NCBI GenBank assembly: GCA_025200525.1
Contig: JANUSC010000050.1
Location: 434,001 to 498,000, forward strand
Direction of reading: 5' to 3'
Source: Camellia lanceoleosa
Lineage: Eukaryota; Streptophyta; Magnoliopsida; Ericales; Theaceae
DNA length: 64,000 bases
Within the stretch, counting starts at the first letter, position 1; each line of letters opens with the position of its first letter. The translations under genes were made by a program, and so were the position numbers. Below the pieces are notes generated by a model that saw only the letters and a list, made by a program, of their open reading frames with translations, had not been told where the DNA came from and made no database searches. This document shows positions 11,381-22,199 of the stretch, piece after piece.

Positions 11381-12300
11381 TTAATGATAGAATTTACGCA
11401 AATGCGTGGAATTCCAAGGACGTGGCAGGATTCTCCCAGACATGTCTTTGAGCCGATACGCCCATGTGCTGGCGATTGACTCAATTTGATAGGGGTCGTT
11501 CCAGTTAGGACCCCATTTTCCATTAGCCAAATTCCTGGTAGCTGGAAGTACTTTCTTCAGGACCAATTCGCCCAATGCATAGCGGCGTAGCTGAACACGT
11601 TGATTATACAACTTAGCAAGCTTCTACTGGTACCGTGCCATGGATGCAAGGCCGTGGTCTCTTCGTTCTTCGATCAGAGTCAAATTCAAGGCCAGCATCA
11701 TGTCATTTCGGTTCATATCAAAAACTTTTGATTTCAAGGTTGGAAGGCCAATCTCCAGGGGGATGATTGCCTAGGTTTCGAAACATAAAGCGCATGGCGT
11801 TTCCCCAGTGGATCGCCTCAGAGTAATGCGATGAGCCCATAACACACTTGGCAATTCTTCGACCCATCTGCTTTTAGCTTTCTCCAGCCTCTTCTTGATG
11901 CTGTCCAAAATGGCTTTGTTGGAGGCCTTAGCTTGACCATTGCTCTGTGGATAGGCCGGCCTGGAAAAATAGGGCCGAATACCATACGTGCTGCACAATT
12001 CTCGGTAGACGCTGTAATCAAATTGGGTGTCGTTGTCTGAAATAAGCGCTCTTCGAATGCCGAATCGCGTTATGATATTTCTTTACACAAAACACCTAAT
12101 ATCAGTATCTCGAATGTGTGTTAGTGCCTCTGTTTCGACCCATTTTATGAAGTAATTTGTCGTGACAATCAAGAATCGTTTGTTGCTCGAGACCTGAGGT
12201 AGTGGTCCGACGATATCAAGCCCCCATTGAACGAATGGCCAGGGACTGGTGATAGAGCTTAACTCTTCAGCAGGCAAATGGATTAAAGGGGAAAACTTCT
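11381..12300 (-). pseudogene. Integrase core and C-terminus of element a, catalytic Glu lost
   Basis: Fragments in minus order are SPWPFVQWGLDIVGPLPQ, carrying the first catalytic Asp; ALISDNDTQFDYSVYREL, carrying the second Asp; then YPQSNGQAKASNKAIL. The family's Glu in the NGQxE motif is Lys here, so the DDE triad is incomplete. The C-terminal tail includes ALGELVLKKVLPATRN and GKWGPNWNDPYQIESI. Frameshifts separate the pieces (11381-11611, 11771-12021, 12083-12277). The family enzyme joins the cDNA ends to host DNA. This copy could not. Confidence 0.85.
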
Positions 12301-12304
12301 GGCA

Positions 12305-13114
12305 CTATTCACATTTCTTGACGTAACACTCGGCATCAGCTCTCATGGTCGACCAGTAGTACCCCTGTGTTACGGCTCGATGAGCCAAAGAACACCCACC
12401 AGAATGGGCACCACAACTTCCCTCGTGTATTTCGGTCAGGAGTTTTTCGCCTTTATACGAATGAACACATTCTAGGTATGGACCAAAAAGGGATTTTTTG
12501 CAGAGCTTTCCTTGCGGATCTAAGTAATATCGCAGGGCTTTGTTACACAGTTTGTGCACTTCTTTCCTGTCTGCAGGGAGTTGTTCGGAAGATAAAAATG
12601 TAGTAATAGGGTCCATCCAACTTGGACCTGATTCTATGACATTGATTTGAATTGACTCTAAGGGGACGATGCTCGGCTCAGGGATGAATCCTACTTCAAT
12701 TGTCCATTTAATTTCTGAGTTGATTGCGGAGGCTAGGCATGCCAGGGCTTCTACATGTGTGTTCTGATCCCGGGTTATTTGATTTAACTCATGATGGTCG
12801 AATTTTGCAAGCAAAGAATTCGCCGTTTTCATGTAAGTTGCCATACGGTTATTTTTGGCTGCGCATTCCCCCTTCAATTGGTTAATGACTAGCTTTGAGT
12901 CGCAAAAGACAAGCAAATGCCGAGTACTAAGGAGATGTGCATTCCGCAAGCCGTTTAACAACGCTTTGTATTCGGCTTCATTGTTCGATGCTTCGAAGCC
13001 GAGTTTAACAGCCTGCTTGATTATTGCCCCGTCGGGAGCCATGATCACTACTCCGGCCCCACTACTACGTTGGTTGGATAATCCGTCACAATACAACTGC
13101 CAAATGTCCCCCAC
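12305..13114 (-). pseudogene. Archaeal-type RNase H and integrase zinc-binding domain of element a
   Basis: A 269-residue open frame. Near residues 5-45 it reads WQLYCDGLSNQRSSGAG and then SNNEAEYKALLNGLR, and near 65-75 VFCDSKLVINQLKG. These place the acidic residues of a second RNase H as found in Tat elements. From about residue 190 comes the integrase zinc-binding region, with ALRYYLDPQGKLCKKS and HEGSCGAHSGGCSLAHRA, ending CYVKKCE. The family's final acidic motif is changed (NTHVEALA). This second RNase H is the best single marker of the Tat lineage. It is part of a polyprotein, not a separate gene, and only its start and end are set by stops. Confidence 0.85.
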
Positions 13115-13227
13115 GTAAATTCTCTAGTTCGATTTAGGTTGAATTTGGTCAGACTTAAAGTCGGCAAGGCATCCAGTGAATTCGGCCACAAAGTCGGCGA
13201 GCACTTGCCCCTTGACTGAATATCATA

Positions 13228-14732
13228 CTAACCGAGTTTGAGAGCCCATTTTGAAACACGCCCTGATGCTTCCACACTATAGAGTACTGATCGGAGGGGG
13301 TAGTCCATTAGCACTCTAACGGTATGCCCCTGAAAGTAATGCATCAGTTTTCTTGTTGCAGTGATGAGAGCCAGGATGAGTTTTTCCAACGGAAGGTAGT
13401 GTGTTTCGGCATCAACCATTGATTTGCTCAGATAATAAAGTGGCCGCTGCTCCCCAAGTTCTTCTTTCAACAGTACGGTGCTGACGGCCCAGTCGGAAAC
13501 TACCAGATATAAAATGAGCGGATCATCTATCGAGGGTGTTGTCAAGAGTGAAACTGTCTGGAGGTAAGTCTTCAGACCTTCCAAAGTGGCTTCACACTCA
13601 GGGGTCCATTCAAAATCTTTACCCTGTCAAAGAGTATGAAAGAATTGCCGGCAGCAATCTGTGGAACGACTGATGAATCTGTTGAGTGCGGCGGCCATTC
13701 CCATCAGCTTCTGAACCTCTTTGACCGACCGAGGAGAGCCGAGTTCAAGAATTGCAGTGATTTGCTCGGGTTGGCTTCGATTCCTTGGTGGTTAACAATG
13801 TAGCCAAGGAATTTGCTGGATCCGATGCCGAAAGCACACTTGGAAGCGTTCAGCTTCATTTTGTATTTGCGAAGAATGCTGAATGTCTCTTTCAGATCAG
13901 CTAAATAAGTTTGCTCTTCTTTGGACTTGACCACCATATCATCGATGTACACTTCCATAGTACAGCCGAGTTGCTCTTTGAACATGATAGTGACTAGTCT
14001 CTGGTAAGTTGCCCCCGCATTCTTCAGCCCGAAAGGCATAACCTTGTAGTAATAGGTTCCTCTTGGGGTGAGTAATGCAGTTTTGTCTTGGTCCTTCAGA
14101 TGGATGGCAATCTAATGGTAGCCCCTGTATGCATCCAAGAAGCTCATATGTTGATGATGTGCCGTTGCATCTACAAGTTGGTCAATTCTGGGGAGTGGAA
14201 AGCAATCTTTGGGACAAGCTTTGTTCAGGTCCGTGAAATCCACACAAACATGCCAAGTTCCATTCTTCTTCTTTACAACCACATTATTCGACAGCCATGT
14301 GGAATAGGTGACTTCACAGATTGCCCCGGCATCAAGCAACTGATCAACTTCTTCAACAACAGCAGTAGTATGCTCCGCGACTGACCACCGACTCTTCTGA
14401 ACAATTGGCTTACATTTTGGATCGACGTTTAAGCGGTGCTGCGAAACAGATGGATCTACCCTCGGCATCTCATATGGTGACCAAGCAAATACGTCGACAT
14501 TACGGAGTAGAAAGGATATTAGCTCTTGCTTGTCAGCTTTACTTAGGGAAGCCCCAGCCATGAAGAACTTGTCAAGATTCTCGTCGATTTCAACCCGATC
14601 CAGAGTTTCGGTCGCCTTTTCACTGGGAAGCCGCCCCATGTCATCGAGGCTTTCCCGATCTGGCACCTCAATTGAATTTACCTCCAGCTCTCTCGATGTC
14701 TTTGCAGTGAGAAGATAACAAGCCTGCGTCAA
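13228..14732 (-). pseudogene. Reverse transcriptase and first RNase H of element a
   Basis: Minus frames at 14112-14732 and 13704-14039 carry the RT. Visible parts are VVVKKKNGTWHVCVDFTDLN and PKDCFPLPRIDQLVDA, then the MPFGLKNAGATYQRLV block, the catalytic VYIDDMVVKS and FGIGSSKFLGYIV. The frame at 13228-13584 carries the first RNase H region (LILYLVVSDWAVSTVLL, RPLYYLSKSM). An in-frame stop after FLDAYRGYH, a frameshift at NPSKS and another stop before DFEWTPECEATL break it. The YIDD site is intact. The upstream part (EVNSIEVPDRESLDDMG) is the protease-RT linker. Confidence 0.9.
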
Positions 14733-14930
14733 CTGCTAGGAACCTCGAATTTGCTCTAAGCCGTGTTCAGTCAGAAAGCGAAGTAGTTGATGATAGGTGC
14801 TCGGCACGGCCTGCATGGAATGCAACCAGGTTCATCCCATAATGAGATTATGCAGCGAAGGAAGCTTGACAACCAGAAATTTGACGTCCAATGATCGGAA
14901 ACCCGCCCGAACTGGCAGTGTATTTTTACC

Positions 14931-15302
14931 CTAAGGATATTCCGGATTAGCGTTGAAGCCGAATAACGGGTAGTCAGCTAGAGATAGGTCCGACTTAGTA
15001 AAGCCGAGTTGAACAAAGGTCTTGTAGTACATTATTTCTGAAGTACTTCCATGGCCAATGAGCACACGTTTAACGGTGAATCGGTTTACGCGTAATTCAA
15101 TGACTAAGGGATCAATGTGGGGGAGCGTCACGCTGACCAGATCAGAATCATCAAAACTAATATTCCCGGCTTCATGGGGCTGTTTTGCTGGTGTGATCTG
15201 CTTTTGGGGGTTCGGCTGTAACTGAATTGTATGCATCGCGGATGCTGCCGGCAAACTATATATCACATGAATTGTGCCGAGGGGAGGTGAATCATGCCGC
15301 AA
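14931..15302 (-). pseudogene. Aspartic protease of element a, active-site Asp lost
   Basis: The frame reads SFDDSDLVSVTLPHIDPLVI, then RFTVKRVLIGHGSTSEIMYY, then KTFVQLGFTKSDLS. In the family the flap-containing protease has D-x-G-S-S after a hydrophobic VLI. Here the Asp is Gly (I-G-H-G-S-T), so the enzyme would be inactive. The frame ends in the ELxGF-like region PLFGFNANPEYP. It lies between gag and RT, as expected. Confidence 0.75.
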
Positions 15303-15356
15303 TGCTACTTTTTTTATTGAGTTGCTCTTTCGGACGTGTTGCGTGAGCCGACCATC

Positions 15357-16797
15357 TTACACCAACTCTTCAAGGTGGTCCTTCAAGGCATAACAACTGT
15401 CAGTGTCATGACCGTGGTTTTTATGATATTCACATTGCTTATCCCGTCTCCTCGTGTCGGGAGGTCCCACCATTTTAGGTGGCCATTTAAAGAACGGCAG
15501 GTGTTGAACTTTAGTCATAATCGTACTGATCAGTTCCAATAACTCCGTGTATATCTTGTCTGTGCGCCTTATGCACCTGCTATCCACTTGAAGCTGCTCA
15601 TTAGCCCGATGTGAACATTGGTCATTTGATCGGCACGAATCCTGCCGTCTATCTCGTTTAATCATATTCTGTGATTCGGGGCTCCGTGGTGGTATAACGT
15701 TTACTGGCTACACGATTTCAGACAGGGCCGGCTTATTGGCTTTGTGCTCGACTTTGACCCGCAGGGCATCGTCTTCCACTTTGCAATATTCCTCGACTTT
15801 TTTCATCAACGACCAGACTGTTTTTGGGGCCGTCTGGTCAGGGAGCTGATGAGGGCACTATCAGGATGCAACCCTATCTTGAAGGCAGTAATGGCCATGG
15901 AGCCATTGCAGGCATCATCTACTAGATTAAATCATTCTCAATAGCGTGCCAAATACACTCGTAAGGTTTTCCCTGGTTGGATTTGCATTGCCCAGAGAGA
16001 ATCGGCTTGCTTCGGCTGGACCTCATTGGTGATGAACCTTGCCTTGAAGGATTTTTAGAGTTGGTGGAAGCTCTTGATCGATGTCGGTTCCAATTTATAA
16101 TACCATCTGATAGCTAGTGGTCCCAAACTGCTCGGAAATATTCGGCACATAAGGCGTCGTCGGCATACAATGTCATGGCTTGCTTATAATGACGGATATG
16201 ATCAGTGGGATCCGATTTTTCGTCGTACAGGGTGAACGATAGAGCTTTGAACTTCTTGGGTAGTACTGCCCTTGTGATCCGTCGTACAAAGGGGTCATGT
16301 TGGTCCTCTTCATCTAAATCATTTCTTCTTCGCTTATTTCACGCACGCGGACTCCCTTCGGAGGAACTGGAGATTTCGACCCGTCCATTCTTTTTGGATT
16401 CTAGGGAGGATGAGTCAGAATCACTATCACTATCTTGTCTCTGAACTTGAGATCATCGACCATCCTTTCTCTGAGGTCGTTGCGGGTCTTGGCGTGCTGC
16501 TTGTTGGGATTTTGCCACTTCCAAGGCCAAATCCTGTCGAAGCTGCTCGTTCTCAACAATCATGTTTTCCAACCTCTATTCGTTTTGCTTCGCCTAATCC
16601 ATGATTGCTTGCATCGTCTCATGTACTGAGGTCGAGGGTGAGGTCTAGGTAACTAAGTCGAAGTTCAAGACACGTCGTGTGGCGATATTCTCTAATCCCA
16701 TCATATTTCTTGGAGTGAGGTCATCTCTCAGTGTAGTTTCGTCAGCGACTACCGAAGGATCTTCTGTCACTCCCACCATGGATGTGTTTGAGTATTT
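15357..16797 (-). pseudogene. Gag of element a, with zinc knuckle, broken
   Basis: The 3' part (15357-15665) has the knuckle CEYHKNHGHDTDSC followed by YALKDHLEELV, the usual end of Tat gag. Upstream, minus frames read PLAIRWYYKLEPTSIKSFHQ, a capsid signature, then FKARFITNEVQPKQADSL, then SALISSLTRRPQKQ. Several stops and frame changes occur between about 15680 and 16790. Gag forms the particle that packages the RNA. The N-terminus is near 16790, just inside the primer site. Confidence 0.75.
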
Positions 16798-16814
16798 CCA
16801 TAGACGGCGCCAAT
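16798..16814 (-). other. Primer binding site of element a
   Basis: On the minus strand the sequence after the 5' LTR is ATTGGCGCCGTCTATGG. TGGCGCCGT is the usual Athila/Tat primer site, read as complementary to tRNA-Asp. Confidence 0.75.
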
Positions 16815-17277
16815 TGTGGTGAAGTGGTTCAGAAATACTCTTTGGATCCTGTAAGACGCTCGTGATCCTCAACTAGTCACCTGAAAAGGAATGAGCACTC
16901 CGATCGGGGGTGTCGTAATGAGCACTCCAATCGAGGGTGCCAGAATTAGCTCTCCGACAGATAAGTCAGTATACTCTCTCAGTTACTTATATCTCAAGTT
17001 AAACTTTTTCTCATGTACCTTTGTTTAGTTGATGCTCTTCTTATTTATAGTTGTGCTTGATGTTGATTGTTGGGCCCACTTTTCATCTAATGAACAATCG
17101 TAACATTCGGCTAGACCTTCATATTCGGCCCAATTTACACCTGATTCAGAGGCCGATCTGGCTATTTGGCCTCTGTCCCACTGGGCTATGTGCCGTATAG
17201 TACATAACTTGATTTCCTTCTTTCAGTCTTTCGGCTAACCTACATAGTAATATACTCGGCCACCACACTGACTAATC
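16815..17277 (-). repeat. 5' LTR of element a
   Basis: Starts TGTGGTGAAG on the plus strand and ends CCACCACA, followed by CTGAC. It matches 8049-8474. Confidence 0.9.
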
Positions 17278-17282
17278 AACTC

Positions 17283-18267
17283 GACAAACCTCTACACTCG
17301 GTACCAAACACTGATGTTCTACTCAACACCATTTACTCCAAAAATGGAGTTTCATACACAATCCCCCATATTTTTGAATATCACTGGATTCCTCAAGATC
17401 AAACCATACCATCATTGTTCCTAAGGAAATCATCACCCTTATGCCTACATAGCAAGCATGTCCTCACATTTCAAATATAAGACCGATATAGTCAATGGCA
17501 ATCACACAATCTCTAACACACAAAACAATTTCAACTAACACTACCCTTGTTACTCGAGAACACAAACTGTTCTTTCCAAGGAATACTACTAGCATCTACT
17601 CACAAAATTCTCCTCTCACTCATAAACTCCACCCAATATCTAATAACACCACCAACCTATTTCACCTACACATAATTACAACTCATAACAAATCATAACA
17701 CAAACACTACCCCCATTCATGATTGATAGAATCATAACAAACTTACTAACCAACAAAACCCAAAACTCTAAACAACACACCAGTACCATTCTCACTGACC
17801 TGAGATACAAATCTCACACTCCCTCAGACATTCTCACATAACTTCACCAATTCCATAAAACTCTAAAGCCTCATATTCCCTTAAACTCAACACATCCAAA
17901 GTTGTATAACTCGACCCTTACATTACCACCACACCAATCACAATAACCCACGGATTCTCCATTCTCAACAAACAACTTCCAAACTAAACAAGGCTCATAG
18001 GCCATCACATAACTATCTCATAATTTAATATAAGACATACAATAACACTTGGATTATTTATCCCATTAACAACTTCACATTACATGTATATATAAAAGAG
18101 AGTTCGAGATTCAATGTGTGCCCCCAATACATGAGGATAAACAAACAACAATATATATACAACACATAATCATGATGTCTCAGCATCCACCAATACACCG
18201 GTTGACAACAAAAAGTTCATATATTATATCACTTGTCTCTAATACAAAAGCCCCTCTTAAGGTAATA
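17283..18267 (-). other. Non-coding internal region of element c, part 2
   Basis: A/C-rich on the plus strand, like 6958-8048 with which it was once contiguous. No protease, RT or integrase motif is visible in any frame. It lies directly after the gag stop. Confidence 0.6.
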
Positions 18268-19157
18268 CTACCATGTTGGCTGAAAGGTCAACCCTTGCGA
18301 GCCTCTCGAAGCTTGGCCTACCCGATTCTGGTATCGATACCTCCCCCGACTGGACTGATTAAACTGAGTTTGACTAGGTTTTGAAACACTCGAAGAATTC
18401 ACACGTAACGAGCAGAAACGTCTAACATGGCCCAGATTACTACAATCAAAACAAACAGTAGACTTCCTACTCTGAGACTGGCTTAAAGCTTGAACCTCAC
18501 TAGGCCTCCTAACTAATGAGTCTGAGACCCCTGACAAAGACAAAGACTGAGCCTGCAATTGAGCATGCGCTTGCCTCCACCTTTTACTGAGCCTAGAGCA
18601 CTTATGAACTGTAGGAGTCACCGAGGTGGACTCCTCCCTAACTCAACCAACACTCATAACCATGGCCTCCACATGGGCCGCCGCCTCAACTAGAGCATAG
18701 TAATTCTTCCACATAGATCTGACTACCTTCTCTCAAATATCATCACGCAACTGCTTCTCAAACTCATAATAACTACGCTCTTTTGTTGCCACTAACTTGG
18801 AGCAAATCTCGACAAACTAGTAAACCGCATCTCAAACTGTGCTAAAAGAGTAACATCCTAGCGCATCTCAACAAACTGTTCCCTCAACCTTTCTCAAGCA
18901 GAATGAGGGAAGTACTTGGCCAAAAAGGCCTTCGTAAAAGCAACGCACGTATTACCTACAGTGTCCTTAGCATATTTCCACCAATAACCCGTGTCTCCCT
19001 TCAATTGGAAAGTCACCAAAGAAATCCTCAACCCCTCATCCTCGATTCTGAGCATATCAAGAGTCTTGGTAATCTGTTCCAACCAACCATCCCCCTCCAA
19101 TGGTTTAGCCTCCTCCAAAAACTCCGGTGGATTGGAGCGAAGAAACTCCTTAGTAAG
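18268..19157 (-). pseudogene. Gag of element c, main part, interrupted by element b
   Basis: The minus frame at 18894-19157 reads TKEFLRSNPPEFLEEAKPL, then WLEQITKTLDMLRIEDEGL, then GDTGYWWKYAKDTV, a Ty3/gypsy capsid. The frame at 18268-18621 carries the knuckle CFDCSNLGHVRRFC, a standard C-x2-C-x4-H-x4-C, and ends LTFQPTW. Stops separate the two frames between 18622 and 18893. The N-terminal part was moved 14 kb away by element b and lies at 33162-33403. No protease follows the knuckle, which sets this element apart from a complete gypsy element. Confidence 0.85.
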
Positions 19158-22100
19158 TGTAGACACCCCATTTTTGGCCGTCCTCAAGACTTGGTTGTGC
19201 TTGTAGGTACACCCAACAACTGGTTCGATTGCTCGCCCATCATTCGACGGTCGTGGCAGAATGTCACCAGTTCGAGTTTCCTGGGCCCTGTATCCTTTCT
19301 GCCTCATTTTTGGACCCTGACTAGGTCCTGTTAGAGTGGCCCTCATAGTGCACTGTCGGCCATGGCATGGCACTGCCGGCCATGGCTTTTTCCCTGTCGG
19401 CCACTGATGAAGCCCTGCCGGCCATCAATGTGGCACTACCGGCCATTACTGATTGTCGGCACCCCCTATCTCAGCTAGTTTCCAGGCAGATCTTTTGAGC
19501 CAGCTGGATTTTCATTTGCTCCCCTCCATACACGTGTATGGAGGGATGGAATCCTTGAAAAGCTTATTCAAGAAGCTTTGGCTTTGCATTGTTCTATATA
19601 AGGAAGAGCCTTCTTCCTTATGTAGGGGTTCTGAGTTTTGAAGAGGAAAAAATTTGTCTCTCTCTATATTGTGTATATTTTGTGCCTTAGAGTTGGATTT
19701 CTTTGCACTTTTGCACTACAACACCTAGATATACACCTCCATCCTTCAGTCCACCACCTCGGAGGCCATTTGAGGAGGTTGGAAGCTCAGAATCTTGGAC
19801 CAAAACCTACTGGAAAGCTGCTCTTCTAGGGTAAGTGCATATTTCCCTCAAACTTGCACTTTCTTGCTTCATCTATAAGCCTTACTTGTAAGCATTTTTA
19901 GACTTTGTCATGAACTGAAAAAGGTCATATTTTGAGCTCCTCTATATTTTTTTATCAAGGACTCTTTGCTGTTTGAGGCCTCCTCCTACCACTTGTCTCT
20001 TTATCCCTCTTTGTAGGCCTTTTTTTGCATGATGTATTAGCCTCATTTGTGAGCACTTCTGGGCTCCGAGCCAAACAACAAAGTGCCTTTTCTTGAGCCC
20101 CTCTTCAACTTTTTTGAAGGGCTCTTTGCCATTTGGGGCCAGCTTCTGTCCCTTGTGCTTTATCTCTCCTTTTAGGGCCATTTTTGCATGATAGATTAGC
20201 CCTACTTGTGATTATTTTAGAGATTTGATATAAACCGGAAAAATTTTTTTTTGACCTCCTCTTTAAGATTGATTAAGGTCTCTTTGCTTTTTGGGGTCAT
20301 CTTCCCCCATGCATGCTTTATCTCTTCATGTTTAGAGCCATACATGTGAGTATTTGCATTGCCCTTGTTTTGGCCTATTAGACACTGAAATCCAATGGAT
20401 TTTCAATGGCCTTTTTGTGTTCTTGAAGGCCAAAATTAGAGGGGGGTGACCCCCTCTCTCCTTGTCTTGTTTGATGGCCTCTTTTGGCCTTCCAAAGAGA
20501 CCACATTTTGCATGCTTCTAGGCCTTGTTCCAGGCCCTTTTCAGTGGGTTTTGGGACCCTCTTGAGCCATTTCCAGAGTTGGTTTGGCCTTGTTGAATGT
20601 CCATCTTACATGTGCCTAATAATCCCTTGTATGGCCCTCCAAAGAGGCCCCTCATTTTGGCATGCATTGGCTATATTTCCATGATTATTTGAGCATATTT
20701 TGGCATGTTTTGTTCACTGATTTTGGCTGGTTTGGTGAGATTTCATATGCTTCATATACATGTCATACAACTCATGCCTACTAGCCAATCTTGCATGCTA
20801 TGTTAGTCCATCATGCTAGCATCTTTTGGCCATGCTTTGAACTAGAAATGTTCATGTGTTGGGGCTACCTTGCCTCTGTATTTATGCTTCCTAGTCAAAT
20901 AATGCATGCTTTGTATAGCTGTAATGTAATTGACCTTGCAAGCTTTGTGTTTCGGTGATGCATGCATGCTATCTTTGAGATATTTAGATGATTTGGCATC
21001 ATTTAATGCTTCATTTCAGAGAATGTACCATTGTTAAATTCCCACTTCGTCCATGCTTCAAGTGTCTTGGAATGTCGTGCATCATTGCGTAGTTTAAGTC
21101 TTAGCTTGTGTGCTTGCATGCCTAGGTATTTGAGCCTTCGTTCCAGCATGTTTAAGTCCTTGTTTAGGCTTAATTAAACTCTGTCCATGCTTAGTTCATG
21201 TGTTCGTGCCATGTATTGCTTGCCTCCTTTGTATTGCTCTTTGCTAGCTTTCATGACCTAGGACCTTCGCATGCTTTGCTTGTGCTATTTAAATGATTTG
21301 GCATCATTTATCATCTCATTTTAGTGCATATAGTGTTGTTACACTTGCACATTTGTCACTTTTTAGGCACTTTTGAGAGTTGCCCTTTTAGGCCCCTTTG
21401 TTGAACCTTTCGCATTTTGCATGCTTGAGTGTTTTTGTGTGGCTTAATTCATCGCTATTGGCTACTAATTTGGACCTAGTTGAGAGTTGTCCATCTTTGG
21501 TGTAAGCCCATTTTGCCATGTTGTCGCATGCTCGTTACATGTAGTATGTTGTTGCATACTTGCTTAGCTTTACATGCCTTGCATGTTCATATGTTCATAT
21601 TGCATTTTGTCATAGGTTGTTGCCTCACATTATGCTCATATGCTTGTTGCATGTTCGGTTTGATTTCATGTTTGCATACTTAGGTCATGTTGCATGTTTG
21701 CCATGCTTATGTGTTGCATTGCTTGGATTAAGTGTTAATCCGAGCACGAGGAACGAGGGGCGTTTCATACTTCAAGTGATGGAACGCGTCTCAATTCTCG
21801 GTTGCCGAAGCTCTTGATGATTCATGATAGAGTTCTAGGCTTTACTTGCTTTATCTGTGCATTCATTTTCATATTGATTTGCACAAGTTGGATCTTTGGC
21901 CATCATGCATCGGGATGCGTGATTGATGGTCGTGGATCCGACTAGGCCTCTCCCTTGATGTTTTGAGGTGATTTGGAGTGCTATGGTGCGTACATGTCCT
22001 AGGGAAACCCTCATTTTCCTCTCTTTTGTGCTTTGTTGCAGTTTGGTGTAACAGCACACCAGTGGCCGACAGCCTGCCATTGATGGCGGCGGTGCCACCC

Positions 22101-22199
22101 TTAACTGCGATGGGCCATCTATGGCAGCGACTCTCCTTTCTGGCCGTGAAAGCCTTGGTAGCTCCCCCAACAGTGTTTTGGTAAGTCTCAGCGCCCAGA
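19158..22199 (+). repeat. Truncated 5' LTR of element b
   Basis: It matches 28727 to about 31724 almost base for base. Homology ends after ggtaagtctcagcgcccagaa, where the other copy continues with 1.4 kb of further LTR. The missing end explains the absence of a primer site. Near the start (about 19350-19445) the word gccggccat or gtcggccat recurs about five times. Confidence 0.85.
19591..19621 (+). promoter_or_regulatory. LTR TATA box with overlapping perfect hairpin
   Basis: TCTATATAAGG is a strong TATA box. It runs into ATAAGGAAGA (19598-19607), loop GCCT, TCTTCCTTAT (19612-19621), a perfect 10-bp stem. The 3' LTR carries the same structure at 29136-29159. If the TATA is used, transcription would begin near or just after the hairpin, leaving U3 only about 0.45 kb and R-U5 nearly 4 kb. 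Confidence 0.7.

Larger units (their letters stand above)
8049..17277 (-). mobile_element. Element a: Tat-lineage Ty3/gypsy retrotransposon
   Basis: Short LTRs (8049-8474 and 16815-17277) start TGTGG and end CCACCACA. The flanks are CCGAC (8044-8048) and CTGAC (17278-17282), a 5-bp duplication with one change. In minus order it carries a primer site, gag, protease, RT, RNase H, a second (archaeal-type) RNase H, integrase, a 102-bp tandem array, an antisense ORF region, a PPT and the 3' LTR. The double RNase H and the long 3' region with an antisense ORF are Tat-lineage hallmarks. Every gene carries stops or frameshifts, so the copy is dead. Confidence 0.9.

Noticed and set aside
18903..19334. 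143-codon plus frame
   Set aside because: Shadow of the minus-strand gag and crosses the boundary of element b.
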